Of a stretch of 64,000 nt of DNA, positions 54,930-63,695 are shown in pieces. Under the pieces are notes generated by a model. The model did not search any database. It was not told the DNA's origin and saw nothing but the letters and a program-made list of their open reading frames with translations. Each line of letters starts with the position of its first letter. The first letter of the stretch is position 1. Source of the stretch: an uncultured Coriobacteriales bacterium (GTDB lineage Bacteria; Actinomycetota; Coriobacteriia; Coriobacteriales; UMGS124). A program made the translations under genes and the position numbers. The stretch covers positions 1 through 64,000 of the forward strand of contig CABQHM010000003.1 of the NCBI GenBank assembly GCA_902464015.1, in the 5' to 3' direction.

Positions 54930-55450
54930 GGCGTTTAGCATGCCGCAAATGCCCGGGGCGCTGTGTGGGAAACCGCAGGGGCGAGCTGCGGCGCGTTTGG
55001 CAAGCCGCGCCCGTGGGGGCGGTAGGCTGGAAACCGTGCAGAACTAGGTTGCATCGCACACAACTGCGTGGGAAACCACGTGTGTAAGGACGCGCGTTGT
55101 GTGGCAAACGGTGAGCCGGATGCTGCAGGTGCTTGGGGCGCGGTGGGCTGGATGCCGTAGGCGCTCGGGGCGCTGGGTTGAAAACTGTGCGGAACCAGGT
55201 TGCATTGCATGCAATTGCGTGGGAAACCACGTGTGCAAGGAGGCGCGGTGTGTGGCAAACGGTGGGTGACTGGCGTACGGCGGTATGGAATCCGAAGGTG
55301 CCTGGGGCACTGAGGCCAAGGCCCGCAAGCGCTTGGGCGCGATGGGCTGGATGTCGCAGGTGCCTGGGGCATGGTGGGCTGGGAGCTGCAGGTGCTTGGG
55401 GCATGGTGGGCCGGATGCTTCGAGCGCTTGGGGGCGCAGCGCCCGGCGCC
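54930..55450. repeat. Degenerate tandem repeat tract, non-coding
   Basis: Two 150-bp units begin at 55030 and 55180 (GAAACCGTGCAGAACTAGG and GAAAACTGTGCGGAACCAGG); each contains GCGTGGGAAACCACGTGTG, a short palindrome. Around them a 30-40-bp module, GCTGCAGGTGCTTGGGGCAT GGTGGGC, recurs about six times with changes. Long antisense frames through it are His/Pro/Arg-rich and look like shadows of GC-rich repeats. Confidence 0.65.
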
Positions 55451-55504
55451 GGCATTCGCACCTGCGAGGGCGAGTTGCGTGCGCCCTTGGTTCTGCTCGC
55501 GCGA

Positions 55505-55650
55505 AAAAATGACGCATGTTTGCGTCTTAATTCCGCGAGTGAAAGTAGCCCAAAACCCTGCAAGTCATCTACCTGCGGGTTTGCAAATGCTCCCTGTCTG
55601 GGCACTAGGCCCGCCGGATTTAAAACGCAAACATGCAGGTTTTTTCCGGG
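55505..55650. repeat. ATCTACCTG-core palindromic element, subfamily B, copy 1
   Basis: Left end GCATGTTTGCGTCTTAATTCC (from 55514), right end GGATTTAAAACGCAAACATGC (to 55636), complementary at 19 of 21 positions. Core CATCTACCTGCGGG at 55566-55579. It lies directly upstream of the ECF sigma gene. Confidence 0.85.
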
Positions 55651-55844
55651 TAGCTGGGGCCGCAGGGGCGCAAGAGCGGCCTGCGAACCTGCCGACGGCT
55701 GCCTTCGCGCGGTGATTGATGCCATCTTTGATGTGACAAATCCTTCTGACAATCGTATATAAGGTCAGATTGGCCAATCGCAAACAACCTTGCAGGTTCT
55801 GCACAGTGCCGTGTGGCTATCTGCCGTATCAGAGGAGACGTCGC

Positions 55845-56438
55845 ATGGACTATGACACATTGGACCGGCTCAACGTCAGGCAATCTTGTGTGAGGACCAG
55901 CAACTCCTGTATTGCATGCAGCAGCGCCGACTTCGAGAGCATCGTGCGCGCCCATGGTTCGATGGTGTACCGCCTGGCGCTCGTGCAAACGCGCAACCAC
56001 GCTGATGCTGAGGATGTCTTCCAAGACGTGTTTGTGGCTCTCGTTCGCCGTATGGCGCGTGGAGGTCGTGGCTTTGAGTCGGCCGAGCATGTACGGGCGT
56101 GGCTGCTGCGTGCGACGGTCGATCGCGGTCGTGATTTGGCCCGTGCGGCCCGTCGCCAGCGCACTCAAAGCCTCGATGAGTTTCCCGCCGAATTGGCCGA
56201 GGGCTTTTTTCGCTGTGCGCCCGATCAGGAGCGTCGACTTATCGAGCGCGAAGAGGCGCGGGCGCTTTGGCGTGCGGTCGGCGAGTTGCCGCCCAAACTC
56301 CGCGCAGCCGTGCACCTGTTTTACGTCGAGGGATTGAGCTGCGAAGAGACCGCCCGAGCATTGGGTGTCACGGTCTCGACTGTGACCACGCGCCTTGCGC
56401 GCGCCCGTAAGCAGCTGGAACGTTCTCTGAAAGGATGA
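55845..56438 (+). CDS. ECF-type RNA polymerase sigma factor
   Basis: A 197-residue sigma-70 family protein. Region 2 is FESIVRAHGSMVYRLALVQT RNHADAEDVFQDVFVALVRR; region 4 is LPPKLRAAVHLFYVEGLSCE ETARALGVTVSTVTTRLARA. ATG 55845 follows AGAGGAGA. It runs into the anti-sigma-like gene 5 bases after its stop. A cysteine-rich N-terminal stretch (QSCVRTSNSCIACSS) is unusual. Confidence 0.92.
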   Translation: MDYDTLDRLNVRQSCVRTSNSCIACSSADFESIVRAHGSMVYRLALVQTRNHADAEDVFQDVFVALVRRMARGGRGFESAEHVRAWLLRATVDRGRDLARAARRQRTQSLDEFPAELAEGFFRCAPDQERRLIEREEARALWRAVGELPPKLRAAVHLFYVEGLSCEETARALGVTVSTVTTRLARARKQLERSLKG

Positions 56439-56443
56439 CTCTC

Positions 56444-57682
56444 ATGACTTCTAAGAATCGTTGGATGCATTCGAACGAGCAGGGTCGATGGGCGCATCTG
56501 GCCCACGATGTCGAGCCTTCGGAAGAGCTTGTCGAAAAGACCGTGGATGCAATGCGTCGAGCTGTGGCTTCCGAGCGCCCCGCGCAGCACATGGCGCCTG
56601 CTGCAAGGCGAGCCATCGTGCCGCCGCTCTCGCGTCGCGGGTTTGTCGCGCTTGGGGGTGCCTGCGCTGCCGCCGCCGCAATCGCCGTGGTCGCGCCGCT
56701 TGCACAGCGAGATTCTGCCCCGGATGAATCCCTGCCTGTCGAGACGCATTCGTTCGGGCTTGCAATCGCCCAGGCTGCCGAGCCGGGTCATGCCGTCGTG
56801 ATCGAGGCAGCCGATGGGGAACTATTGCCGCCCGTGGCCGGCGTTGATTGCTACAGGGCTTTTGCGTTGCGGTTGAACTTGTCCTGTGTGGGCGAAGGCA
56901 TTGAGCGACTGACGTTTAGGTTGCTTGATGTGCCGACTCAGACGTTTAAGGGCACACGTCCCTTTGACCCCGAAGAGATTGTTAACGACCTCGTCTATTT
57001 CCAAAGGGTACTTCTCGATTGCGATAGCGGAGAGGTTTGGGAGGTGTGGAGCGCTACCGATGAGATGGCGTATGGCGGCCTGGAGATTCCTGTCGACCTC
57101 CTGAAGGAGCCAGAATGGAACGGCGTGCACGAGACCTCGTACGGCCCGGCTTGTGATGTGCTTTGGGCGGTGACTCCGGAGGATGCCCTTTGGGGACAAG
57201 ACCCTGTGTTGGCGGCAAAAAGGGCCTGGATGGATGCCGGGTGCAGTGAGCGCGAGATAGTTCCCCAGGAAACAGTGGACGAGCTATGCGCTGCATACAT
57301 CGATGCATATGAACAGGTGAGTACGACTCCTGAGGAGGCCCTTGCGTGGTCGCGCAAATGCTATGTCGGTAGCAAGGTTTTGGCGGCGGCCGAACTGAAT
57401 AAGGCTGTGTTGCAAGTGGAGGCGGGCTTTGCCGACGGCTCGACTGCGGTCAAGCGCTACCGCATAGGAACGGTTGACACCTTTGAGGAGGCTATTGGTG
57501 GGCGTTATGACGCCTTTTACGACCTGCGCAGCGAAGAGCCAGATTTGAGTTGGCCTGGTGCTCCCTGTTGCTCGTTTGCCGAAGAGGACCACGACGCGAG
57601 TGAGGACCCGCGCCTTGCCGTGCCGCTCTTCACCATTACCGACGTGACCGACGTGGAAGCGGACGCGGGAGATGCGGAATAG
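56444..57682 (+). CDS. Probable membrane-anchored anti-sigma partner
   Basis: A 412-residue protein. ATG 56444 fits the AAAGG 9 bases upstream better than ATG 56435. Cytoplasmic residues 1-60 (WAHLAHDVEPSEELVEKTVD AMRRAV) resemble the start of sigma-binding domains. A single helix with twin arginines (LSRRGFVALGGACAAAAAIA) crosses the membrane, and a 300-residue extracytoplasmic domain follows. That domain is unrecognised. Position after the sigma gene is the main argument for the role. Confidence 0.65.
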   Translation: MTSKNRWMHSNEQGRWAHLAHDVEPSEELVEKTVDAMRRAVASERPAQHMAPAARRAIVPPLSRRGFVALGGACAAAAAIAVVAPLAQRDSAPDESLPVETHSFGLAIAQAAEPGHAVVIEAADGELLPPVAGVDCYRAFALRLNLSCVGEGIERLTFRLLDVPTQTFKGTRPFDPEEIVNDLVYFQRVLLDCDSGEVWEVWSATDEMAYGGLEIPVDLLKEPEWNGVHETSYGPACDVLWAVTPEDALWGQDPVLAAKRAWMDAGCSEREIVPQETVDELCAAYIDAYEQVSTTPEEALAWSRKCYVGSKVLAAAELNKAVLQVEAGFADGSTAVKRYRIGTVDTFEEAIGGRYDAFYDLRSEEPDLSWPGAPCCSFAEEDHDASEDPRLAVPLFTITDVTDVEADAGDAE

Positions 57683-57740
57683 GCCTGCGGGGGAGGTCCG
57701 GTCGGGGCTCTGTCGGCCGAGCACCGTGATGCCAGCGCGC

Positions 57741-57885
57741 AAAAATAACGTATGTTTGCGTTTTAATTCTGCGGGTGGGAGTAGCCCAAACCCCTGTAGG
57801 CCATCTACCTGCGGGTTTGCAAATGCTCCCTGCTCGGGTACTGCGCTCGCCGGATTTAAAACGCAAACGTGCAGGTTTTTCTGGG
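57741..57885. repeat. ATCTACCTG-core palindromic element, subfamily B, copy 2
   Basis: Left end GTATGTTTGCGTTTTAATTC, right end GGATTTAAAACGCAAACGTGC, core CATCTACCTGCGGG at 57802-57815. Much of the interior (GTAGCCCAAA, GGGTTTGCAAATGCTCCCTG) equals copy 1 in the same orientation. Together they bracket the sigma/anti-sigma operon. The rest of the gap to 58106 holds no recognised gene. Confidence 0.85.
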
Positions 57886-58106
57886 CCGCCCGGGACCGCG
57901 GGGCTACAAACCGCGTTTGGAAGCAAAGAAAAGCGCCCGACGCGAGGGGTTTTCCAATCGCGTCAGGCGCCCGGGGTTCGGCGCGGCAACGTCCGGCGTG
58001 AAGTGTGCCCCAGTTGTGCCGTGTGCTCGGCCACGGTGGGCCGGATCGTTACGGCGAGCCGAGGACTCCCCAATCGTGCCGGGTGTTGATGCTGCAGGCG
58101 TGCTCC

Positions 58107-59036
58107 TTAGAGCTGCATCATGAACCAGTCGACGATGGAGGCCTCGACGTCGACCTTGATGTCGTCATAGTTGTGAATCTCGTGGCGGTAGCCCGGGTAG
58201 AGCTGCGTCACGACGTTCATGTGGCCGGTGTCCTGCAGCCAGTTCGCGCACATGTACACGCCCTCACCGTAGTTGCCCACCGGGTCCTGGTCGCCGGCGA
58301 TAAGGAAAACAGGCAGCTCAGCGGGTACCTTTTCGGCCCACTGCGTTCCCTCGATGCACAGCATCATGTCAATGAAGTCGCGCAGTGAGATGTTGTGCGT
58401 GGGATGAGTGAAGGCGTCGAAGGGGTCCTCAGCGTGGTCACGCTGCACCTCGGGGTCATGGCAGATCCACTCATTGCCACGCTCGGCCCCTTCGGAGCAC
58501 CGCGCGAACATCCAGCCCATGAGCTCGCCTACGAGCGCGGGATCGGACTCGTGGGCGCGGCCTGCGGCGATGGCCTCATCGAGCTTGGCGCGCACCTCGT
58601 GGGTGTTCTTGAAGATGCCGGTGGTGCCGCAGTAGACGACGCCGGCCAGCTCGTCGCCGTACTTCGTTGAGAAGTCGCGGGCAATCATGGAGCCCATGGA
58701 GTGGCCGAACATGAAATGCGGCAGGTCGGGGTACTTTTCGCAGACGAGATCCTTGAAGCGCTTCTCGTCCTCCATCATGGTGTGCGGGCCGGCGTCGCCC
58801 CAGTCGCCCCACGTGTCGTTGGCGATTGCCGTGGCGCCGTGGCCCACATGGTCATCGGCCGCCACGATGAAACCGGCGTCCATGAGCGCCACGATCATGT
58901 GCAGGTAGCGACGGGAGTGCTCGCCAAAGCCGTGCACAAGCTGCGCGACGCCTACCGGGTCGCAGGCGGGCGCATAGATCCAGCCAGTGACGGTGTCTCG
59001 GTTGTTGGTGGAAGGGAAGTGGACCTCATGGAGCAT
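58107..59036 (-). CDS. Alpha/beta hydrolase, monoacylglycerol lipase-like
   Basis: A 309-residue cytoplasmic serine hydrolase. AAAGGAG precedes ATG 59036. The oxyanion segment VAQLVHGFGEHSRRYLHMI, nucleophile GHSMGSMIAR, acid LIAGDQDPVGNYG and histidine YPGYRHEIHNY place it in the lysophospholipase/monoacylglycerol lipase group (Hydrolase_4). It would hydrolyse glycerides or similar esters. No operon partner. Confidence 0.9.
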   Translation of the reverse strand: MLHEVHFPSTNNRDTVTGWIYAPACDPVGVAQLVHGFGEHSRRYLHMIVALMDAGFIVAADDHVGHGATAIANDTWGDWGDAGPHTMMEDEKRFKDLVCEKYPDLPHFMFGHSMGSMIARDFSTKYGDELAGVVYCGTTGIFKNTHEVRAKLDEAIAAGRAHESDPALVGELMGWMFARCSEGAERGNEWICHDPEVQRDHAEDPFDAFTHPTHNISLRDFIDMMLCIEGTQWAEKVPAELPVFLIAGDQDPVGNYGEGVYMCANWLQDTGHMNVVTQLYPGYRHEIHNYDDIKVDVEASIVDWFMMQL

Positions 59037-59214
59037 ACGGTTCTCCTTTCGGCAGCGGGGTGGCCGCATGGGCCGCCCCATCGGCCGCCCCACCGAAGGG
59101 CGGCCCTCGGCTGGATTATCGCAAACAAAGGCTGCCATCCGCCACCCCCATACCGTGCATAAGGTGCAAGATGGTCCGTGAACGAGGGGTCGCTGCCGCG
59201 CAACGTGTGGAAAT

Positions 59215-59360
59215 TGCCAATAAGTATGCGTAATAATTCTCGCTAGGGGCTGCGGGTCTACTTTTCAAGATTGGCTGCTTGCATAATCCCAGGTAGATGA
59301 CGTGCGTGTTTTTGGACTATAAGAGCGAGAAAGTTATAACGCATACTTTTGGCGATTTTG
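59215..59360. repeat. ATCTACCTG-core palindromic element, subfamily A, copy 3
   Basis: Left end GCCAATAAGTATGCGTAATA, right end GTTATAACGCATACTTTTGG, core CAGGTAGATG at 59290-59299 (reverse). Confidence 0.9.
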
Positions 59361-59485
59361 GAAACCCAGGCTGAGAAGAACGGCCAAATATGGATAACGC
59401 TTCAGGTCGTTCGGCATGTGAGGAGGGTCGGCGTGTTGCTCGGTATTGTTTGACGAGCAAATGGCCTACCTGCTGAGCCGATGAT

Positions 59486-59917
59486 TTGCTTGCTGCGAGA
59501 GTGGTCTATCCGCCCCGCTTGCTTCGCTTACCAGCGCCCGCCGTCCGCCCACCCTGCCCGCTGTTGCCTGCCTCGCTTGCCTGGAAGGGGCAAAAGGGCC
59601 CCGTGGTGTCCGCCGCGCTGCTTGAGGAGACGGCCAAGGGCGAACAGGCGAGCGGGGATGCGCCTCGTGCTGAGGCTGCCTGTGCCCCCGAAAACGCCAG
59701 CTTCTCCGACGATCTCGAGGCGTTCGCGTCCGACTACGGTCTGACGCGCCGCGAGGCGGAAGTGGTTCCCTACATCTACAAGGGCCGCTCCGCCAAGGTC
59801 ATTGCAGGCACCCTGTGCGTGTCCGAAAGCACCGTGCGAACCCACATCCGCAGGATCTACGAGAAGACGGAGGTCCACTCCAAACAGGAACTCATCGATC
59901 TTATCGACAGGTACTGA
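59486..59917 (+). pseudogene. LuxR-family regulator fragment (DNA-binding domain only)
   Basis: A 143-residue frame whose last 65 residues are a full LuxR/GerE domain (YGLTRREAEVVPYIYKGRSA KVIAGTLCVSESTVRTHIRR). The first 70 residues are unstructured remnants of the linker and of the last membrane helix region. The membrane sensor bundle expected in this lineage is missing. It may be an inactive relic or a soluble regulator; it is tightly bracketed by two repeat copies. Confidence 0.7.
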
Positions 59918-59975
59918 CGCCGACGCAGGGCGATGGGTGTGGGGTGCGAGGGCGCTTCGGGGGCTGGCGGAAAAA

Positions 59976-60122
59976 GCCCAAAAGTATGCGTAATACGTCC
60001 CCCAGGGACCGCGGGCGTCGGTTTTCAATTTTTGCCCGCCCACATCACCCCAGGTAGATGCCTTACGTGTTTTTGGGGCTATAGCGGCGAGCAAGGTATA
60101 ACGCATACTTTTGGCGATTTCG
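59976..60122. repeat. ATCTACCTG-core palindromic element, subfamily A, copy 4
   Basis: Left end GCCCAAAAGTATGCGTAATA, right end TATAACGCATACTTTTGG (60097-60114), core CAGGTAGATG at 60051-60060 (reverse, as in copy 3). Confidence 0.9.
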
Positions 60123-60146
60123 GGCACCGGGGGGCATCAGCGCTCG

Positions 60147-60190
60147 ACCGCAAAGTTTTGCAGTTCGCAATAAGTGCAAAACTTTGCGGT
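60147..60190. terminator. Perfect 16-bp inverted repeat near the LysR 3' end
   Basis: ACCGCAAAGTTTTGCA (60147-60162) and TGCAAAACTTTGCGGT (60175-60190) are exactly complementary, 12-base spacer. It lies between the convergent LuxR fragment and LysR genes, so it may terminate both, but lacks a T-run. Confidence 0.5.
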
Positions 60191-60247
60191 TCACGACAGG
60201 CACATTGACCTCTTTTCCCGGCGCGGCTTTTCGCCCTTGCCGCTGCT

Positions 60248-61186
60248 CTACCCCCTCGCGGGGTCTGCTTGCGCGAGCTCCTCCACAAATTGCGCCACAA
60301 GGCGGTTGGGGTTGTCGGCGGCGTAGATGGCGTAGCGTCGATACGCGGGGTCGCAGCCGTCAAGCTCGTGAATCTCGCAGCTTGCCCGGTAGCTGAGTGG
60401 GATGCTGCTCGCATAGTCGAAGAACTGCCTGCGCGAGAAGAGCCACATCTCGTCGGCGTCGAGGGCATGCATGAAGAACTCGTCCATCGTCGCGGCGTCG
60501 ATGAACCGCATGGGCGGACGCTGGCTGCAGCCGGTGAAAAGACCGAGCACGCGGTCGAAGTAGTTGTCAAACGACGCACTGGGCCGCGGAATGTAGCGCT
60601 TACATACCTGGTTTACATGCACGCGGGGCTGGTCGGGAAAGGTTCCCTTGGGCAGTGCGAGCACGATGGAGTCGTCCATGAGGGGCACGGCGACGTACTT
60701 GTTGTCGGAGAGGGTTTCCGGCGCGAGGCTGTAGTCGATGCACACGTCGATCTCTCCTGTGCGCAGCGCGTCCCAGCCGCTCTGCCCGCGCCCATGGAAG
60801 GGTTGGACGTTGAGACCGGTGTAGGTCTGCTTCATGCGCAGTTTTGCCAGGGAGATGGCGTCGATGATGGTTCGGTCGTCGAGCGCATAGGCAACGCGCA
60901 GAGAATAGCTTGCGTCTGCTCGATAGCGCGCCACCTGTTCAAGCAGCGAATCGTACTCTCCTACCAGCGTTGATGCCTTTTTCAGCACGAGTGAGCCTAC
61001 GGGTGTGAGGCTTGAAACTGACCCCTCTCGCTGTACAAGCGGCATACCGATCTCGTGTTCGAGGGCGGCGATGTGGCGGCTGAGCGTCGAGGTGGATACA
61101 TGCAGCTCCTCGGCGGCGCGAGTGATGTTGAGGTGCTTCGCGAAGACGATGAACTCCCTGAATTCACTTATGCCCTCAAGTGCCAT
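60248..61186 (-). CDS. LysR-family transcriptional regulator
   Basis: A 312-residue regulator, winged helix ISEFREFIVFAKHLNITRAA EELHVSTSTLSRHIAALE and an effector domain. It is divergent from the flavin reductase at 61423, whose expression it probably controls; TGCAA-type half-sites recur in the 236-base gap. An in-frame upstream extension to 61315 is disfavoured because it lacks the family N-terminus. Confidence 0.92.
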   Translation of the reverse strand: MALEGISEFREFIVFAKHLNITRAAEELHVSTSTLSRHIAALEHEIGMPLVQREGSVSSLTPVGSLVLKKASTLVGEYDSLLEQVARYRADASYSLRVAYALDDRTIIDAISLAKLRMKQTYTGLNVQPFHGRGQSGWDALRTGEIDVCIDYSLAPETLSDNKYVAVPLMDDSIVLALPKGTFPDQPRVHVNQVCKRYIPRPSASFDNYFDRVLGLFTGCSQRPPMRFIDAATMDEFFMHALDADEMWLFSRRQFFDYASSIPLSYRASCEIHELDGCDPAYRRYAIYAADNPNRLVAQFVEELAQADPARG

Positions 61187-61422
61187 GCGTGCCGCCCTTC
61201 CCCTTTGCGCAAGATGCCTGCCCCCGTTGCAGATTCTGCAAAGCGCATGGTACCACGTGCAACGCAAGGGCGGAATCTTTGCACGACGCAGTGCCGAACA
61301 TGTCGGGTTTTGCAATGTGAGGCGGTCCTAGAATGCAAGTCGTGCAGCGCCTGGGGAGGCGCCGCAGGCGGCTGGGCCAATAAGCGCCCCCGCCAACTTA
61401 CACAAGGGAAGGACCATTCAAC

Positions 61423-63117
61423 ATGAGCAACGCCAAGATGTCCCGTCGTGGTTTCCTCGCAGGCGCCGGTGCGGCACTGGCAAGCGCCGGTTTTGCCGGT
61501 GTGGCTTTCGCCGACGAGGCTCCCGAGCAGGTTTGGGACCAGGAGTGCGAGGTTCTCGTCTGCGGCTACGGCGCGGCTGGCGCGGCGTGCGCCATCGAGG
61601 CTGCCGACAACGGCGCGCAGGTCCTCATCATCGAGAAGGCCGCCCTTCCCGGCGGTTCCATGGCTCGCTGCGGCGGTGCCATCATGGGTGCTGGCACCAA
61701 GGTGCAAGAGGCCCTCGGCGTGACCGACAGCGCCGACGCCCTCTTTGACTGGGTCAACACCTGTGTCAACCAGAACTACAACCTCTGCCCCGAGGAGATC
61801 ATCCGCGCTTATGCCGACATGTCCGGCGAGGACGTCGACTGGATCTGCAACCTGTGCGAGACCTACTGCGGCCACGAGCTCTTCGAGGTTGAGTGGGCCA
61901 CCGAGAACGAGGGCGCCCAGGACAACGAGGCGACGGGCGACAACGGCAACGGCGTGACCTCGGGCTGCCTCAATGCCGTGGGCTGCGAGTACGAGAAGTT
62001 CGGCATTGCAAAGGAAGAGGCTGTGCCCCGTTCGCACTGGGCTCACTCCTATGACGGTGCTCCCAACTCCGGCCCCGAGCTCTTTGACCCGCTGCATGAG
62101 TGCATCAACGCCAAGGTCGAGGAGGGCACCATCACCACGCAGTTCAACTGCGCTCTCAAGGATTTCGTCCTGGGCGAGGACGGCGCTGTGATCGGTGTCG
62201 TGGCCACCACCGCCGACGGCGAGATTCGCATCAAGGCCAGCAAGGGCGTCATGCTCGCCACCGGTGGCTTCTGCGCTTCCGACGACATGAAGATGCGCTT
62301 CTGCCAGGACGCTCTTGGCTACACCACCTACATGTGCCACGACTGCACGGGCGACGGCATCAAGGCCGCCATGCGCATCGGCGCCGACCTGTACAACATG
62401 CCCAACTTCTATCCCATCGAGGTTGCCCAGGTTTACCAGTTCGCTCCCAAGTACAACGACGTCTACAACTCCTGGCTCGACATGGACGAGACCGGCACCA
62501 TGAACGTGCCTGCCCACAACATGGCCGAGTGCCACGGTGGCGTGCGCATCAACGCCGACGCCCAGGTGCTCGACATCGACGGCAACGTCGTGCCTCACCT
62601 GTATTGCTCCGGCAACGACACGGGCACCAACATCTTCGGTATTCCTGGCAACTATCCTGGCTGCGGTTGCTATGTCTCCTTCGCGCTTGCCTTCGGCCGT
62701 ATCGCCGGCCGCAAGCTGGCCGCCGAGCAGGAGGGCGTGAACGTCGAGGTTCCCGCTGATCCCTTCACCGCTGAGGACGTCGTGATCAAGGCCGCCGAGG
62801 TTGAGGGGGAGCCCACCGAGACCGTCGACCTTTCCACGGCCACGTTCAAGGACGGCACCTACACCGGCGAGGGCCAGGGCCGCGGCGGCAAGATCAACAT
62901 CGAGATCGAGGTCAAGGACGGCAAGTTCACGGTGACCTCGCTTACCCATGAGGCAGAGACCCGCGGCATCGGCGCTGAGCCCATCGAGGACGGTACCATT
63001 GCCGGCCTCATGGAGGACGCCCAGAGCCCCGAGTTCGACGTCATCGCCGGTGCAACCCTCACCTGCAACGGTGCCGCCGAGGCTCTCACCGACGCCCTGA
63101 CGCAGGCCGCCGAGTAA
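61423..63117 (+). CDS. Tat-exported flavin reductase with C-terminal FMN-binding domain
   Basis: A 564-residue fumarate reductase-like flavoprotein. AAGGGAAGGA precedes ATG 61423. Tat signal MSRRGFLAGAGAALASAGFA with AFA cleavage; FAD loop CGYGAAGAACAIEAAD; GVMLATGGFCAS; and the C-terminal FAD segment. Residues about 480-564 form an FMN_bind domain (FKDGTYTGEGQGRGGKINIE ... VIAGATLTCNGA) with the GAT-x-T attachment motif for covalent FMN. In better-known relatives the FMN domain is N-terminal. Substrate unknown. Confidence 0.88.
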   Translation: MSNAKMSRRGFLAGAGAALASAGFAGVAFADEAPEQVWDQECEVLVCGYGAAGAACAIEAADNGAQVLIIEKAALPGGSMARCGGAIMGAGTKVQEALGVTDSADALFDWVNTCVNQNYNLCPEEIIRAYADMSGEDVDWICNLCETYCGHELFEVEWATENEGAQDNEATGDNGNGVTSGCLNAVGCEYEKFGIAKEEAVPRSHWAHSYDGAPNSGPELFDPLHECINAKVEEGTITTQFNCALKDFVLGEDGAVIGVVATTADGEIRIKASKGVMLATGGFCASDDMKMRFCQDALGYTTYMCHDCTGDGIKAAMRIGADLYNMPNFYPIEVAQVYQFAPKYNDVYNSWLDMDETGTMNVPAHNMAECHGGVRINADAQVLDIDGNVVPHLYCSGNDTGTNIFGIPGNYPGCGCYVSFALAFGRIAGRKLAAEQEGVNVEVPADPFTAEDVVIKAAEVEGEPTETVDLSTATFKDGTYTGEGQGRGGKINIEIEVKDGKFTVTSLTHEAETRGIGAEPIEDGTIAGLMEDAQSPEFDVIAGATLTCNGAAEALTDALTQAAE

Positions 63118-63161
63118 AGATTGCGCCTAGTGGCGCTATCCACCAGCACATTCCCCTCCAA

Positions 63162-63195
63162 AGAGGTCGCCTCCCCCCTGGGCGACCTCTTTTTT
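63162..63195 (+). terminator. Rho-independent terminator of the flavin reductase
   Basis: AGAGGTCGCC (63162-63171) pairs with GGCGACCTCT (63181-63190), followed by TTTTTT. Confidence 0.95.
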
Positions 63196-63253
63196 GTGTG
63201 CCGGACAGTGCGCGAGACATGAGCGTCCGGGCCTGTTCGGGGCCGCGGTGTAC

Positions 63254-63398
63254 GAAAAACGCCAAAAGTATGCGTTATAATGCTCTGGGTTCTCATAGCC
63301 TTAGAATGCGCGCGTCATCTACCTGGGATGATAGAAACTCCTCAGGCGCCCGTGAACCCCCCAGTCAGGTTATAACGCATACTTTTGCCCACTTTGGG
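63254..63398. repeat. ATCTACCTG-core palindromic element, subfamily A, copy 5
   Basis: Left end GCCAAAAGTATGCGTTATAA, right end GTTATAACGCATACTTTTG, core CATCTACCTG at 63316-63325 (forward). The only copy without a partner in the window; the 578-base gap it lies in has no gene. Confidence 0.9.
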
Positions 63399-63695
63399 CA
63401 CGCGAGTGTGTCGGGGAGGGCTGCCTGCGCGATCGAGGGGGCATCGGACGGGCGATTCTTTGGAGACGGCTGGGTATGGGCGCAACCTTAGCTTGCGCTT
63501 GCGACGGATTTGCCTGCTCGTGTCCAGGAGGCCGGCGGCGTACAATTCCAAATCAGTACGGGGGTTTACTGCAGATTACAGCTATTGCTACCAGGCATTT
63601 TAGTGCCAGTATGCGGCTTGCTGGAATCGTTGGGCCTCCGCCGGGGTCTTAGTGCGGCGCAAGGGGTGCCGCAAGCCATGTAAGGAGGACTGCAC

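Noticed and set aside
54715..55752. A Pro/His/Cys-rich minus-strand frame of 345 codons
   Set aside because: It runs across the end of the MFS gene, a repeat tract and a repeat element, so it is a product of repetitive GC-rich DNA.
59215..60122. Composite transposon formed by the two repeat copies around the LuxR fragment
   Set aside because: No transposase or target duplication is visible; the pairing is reported as an observation only.
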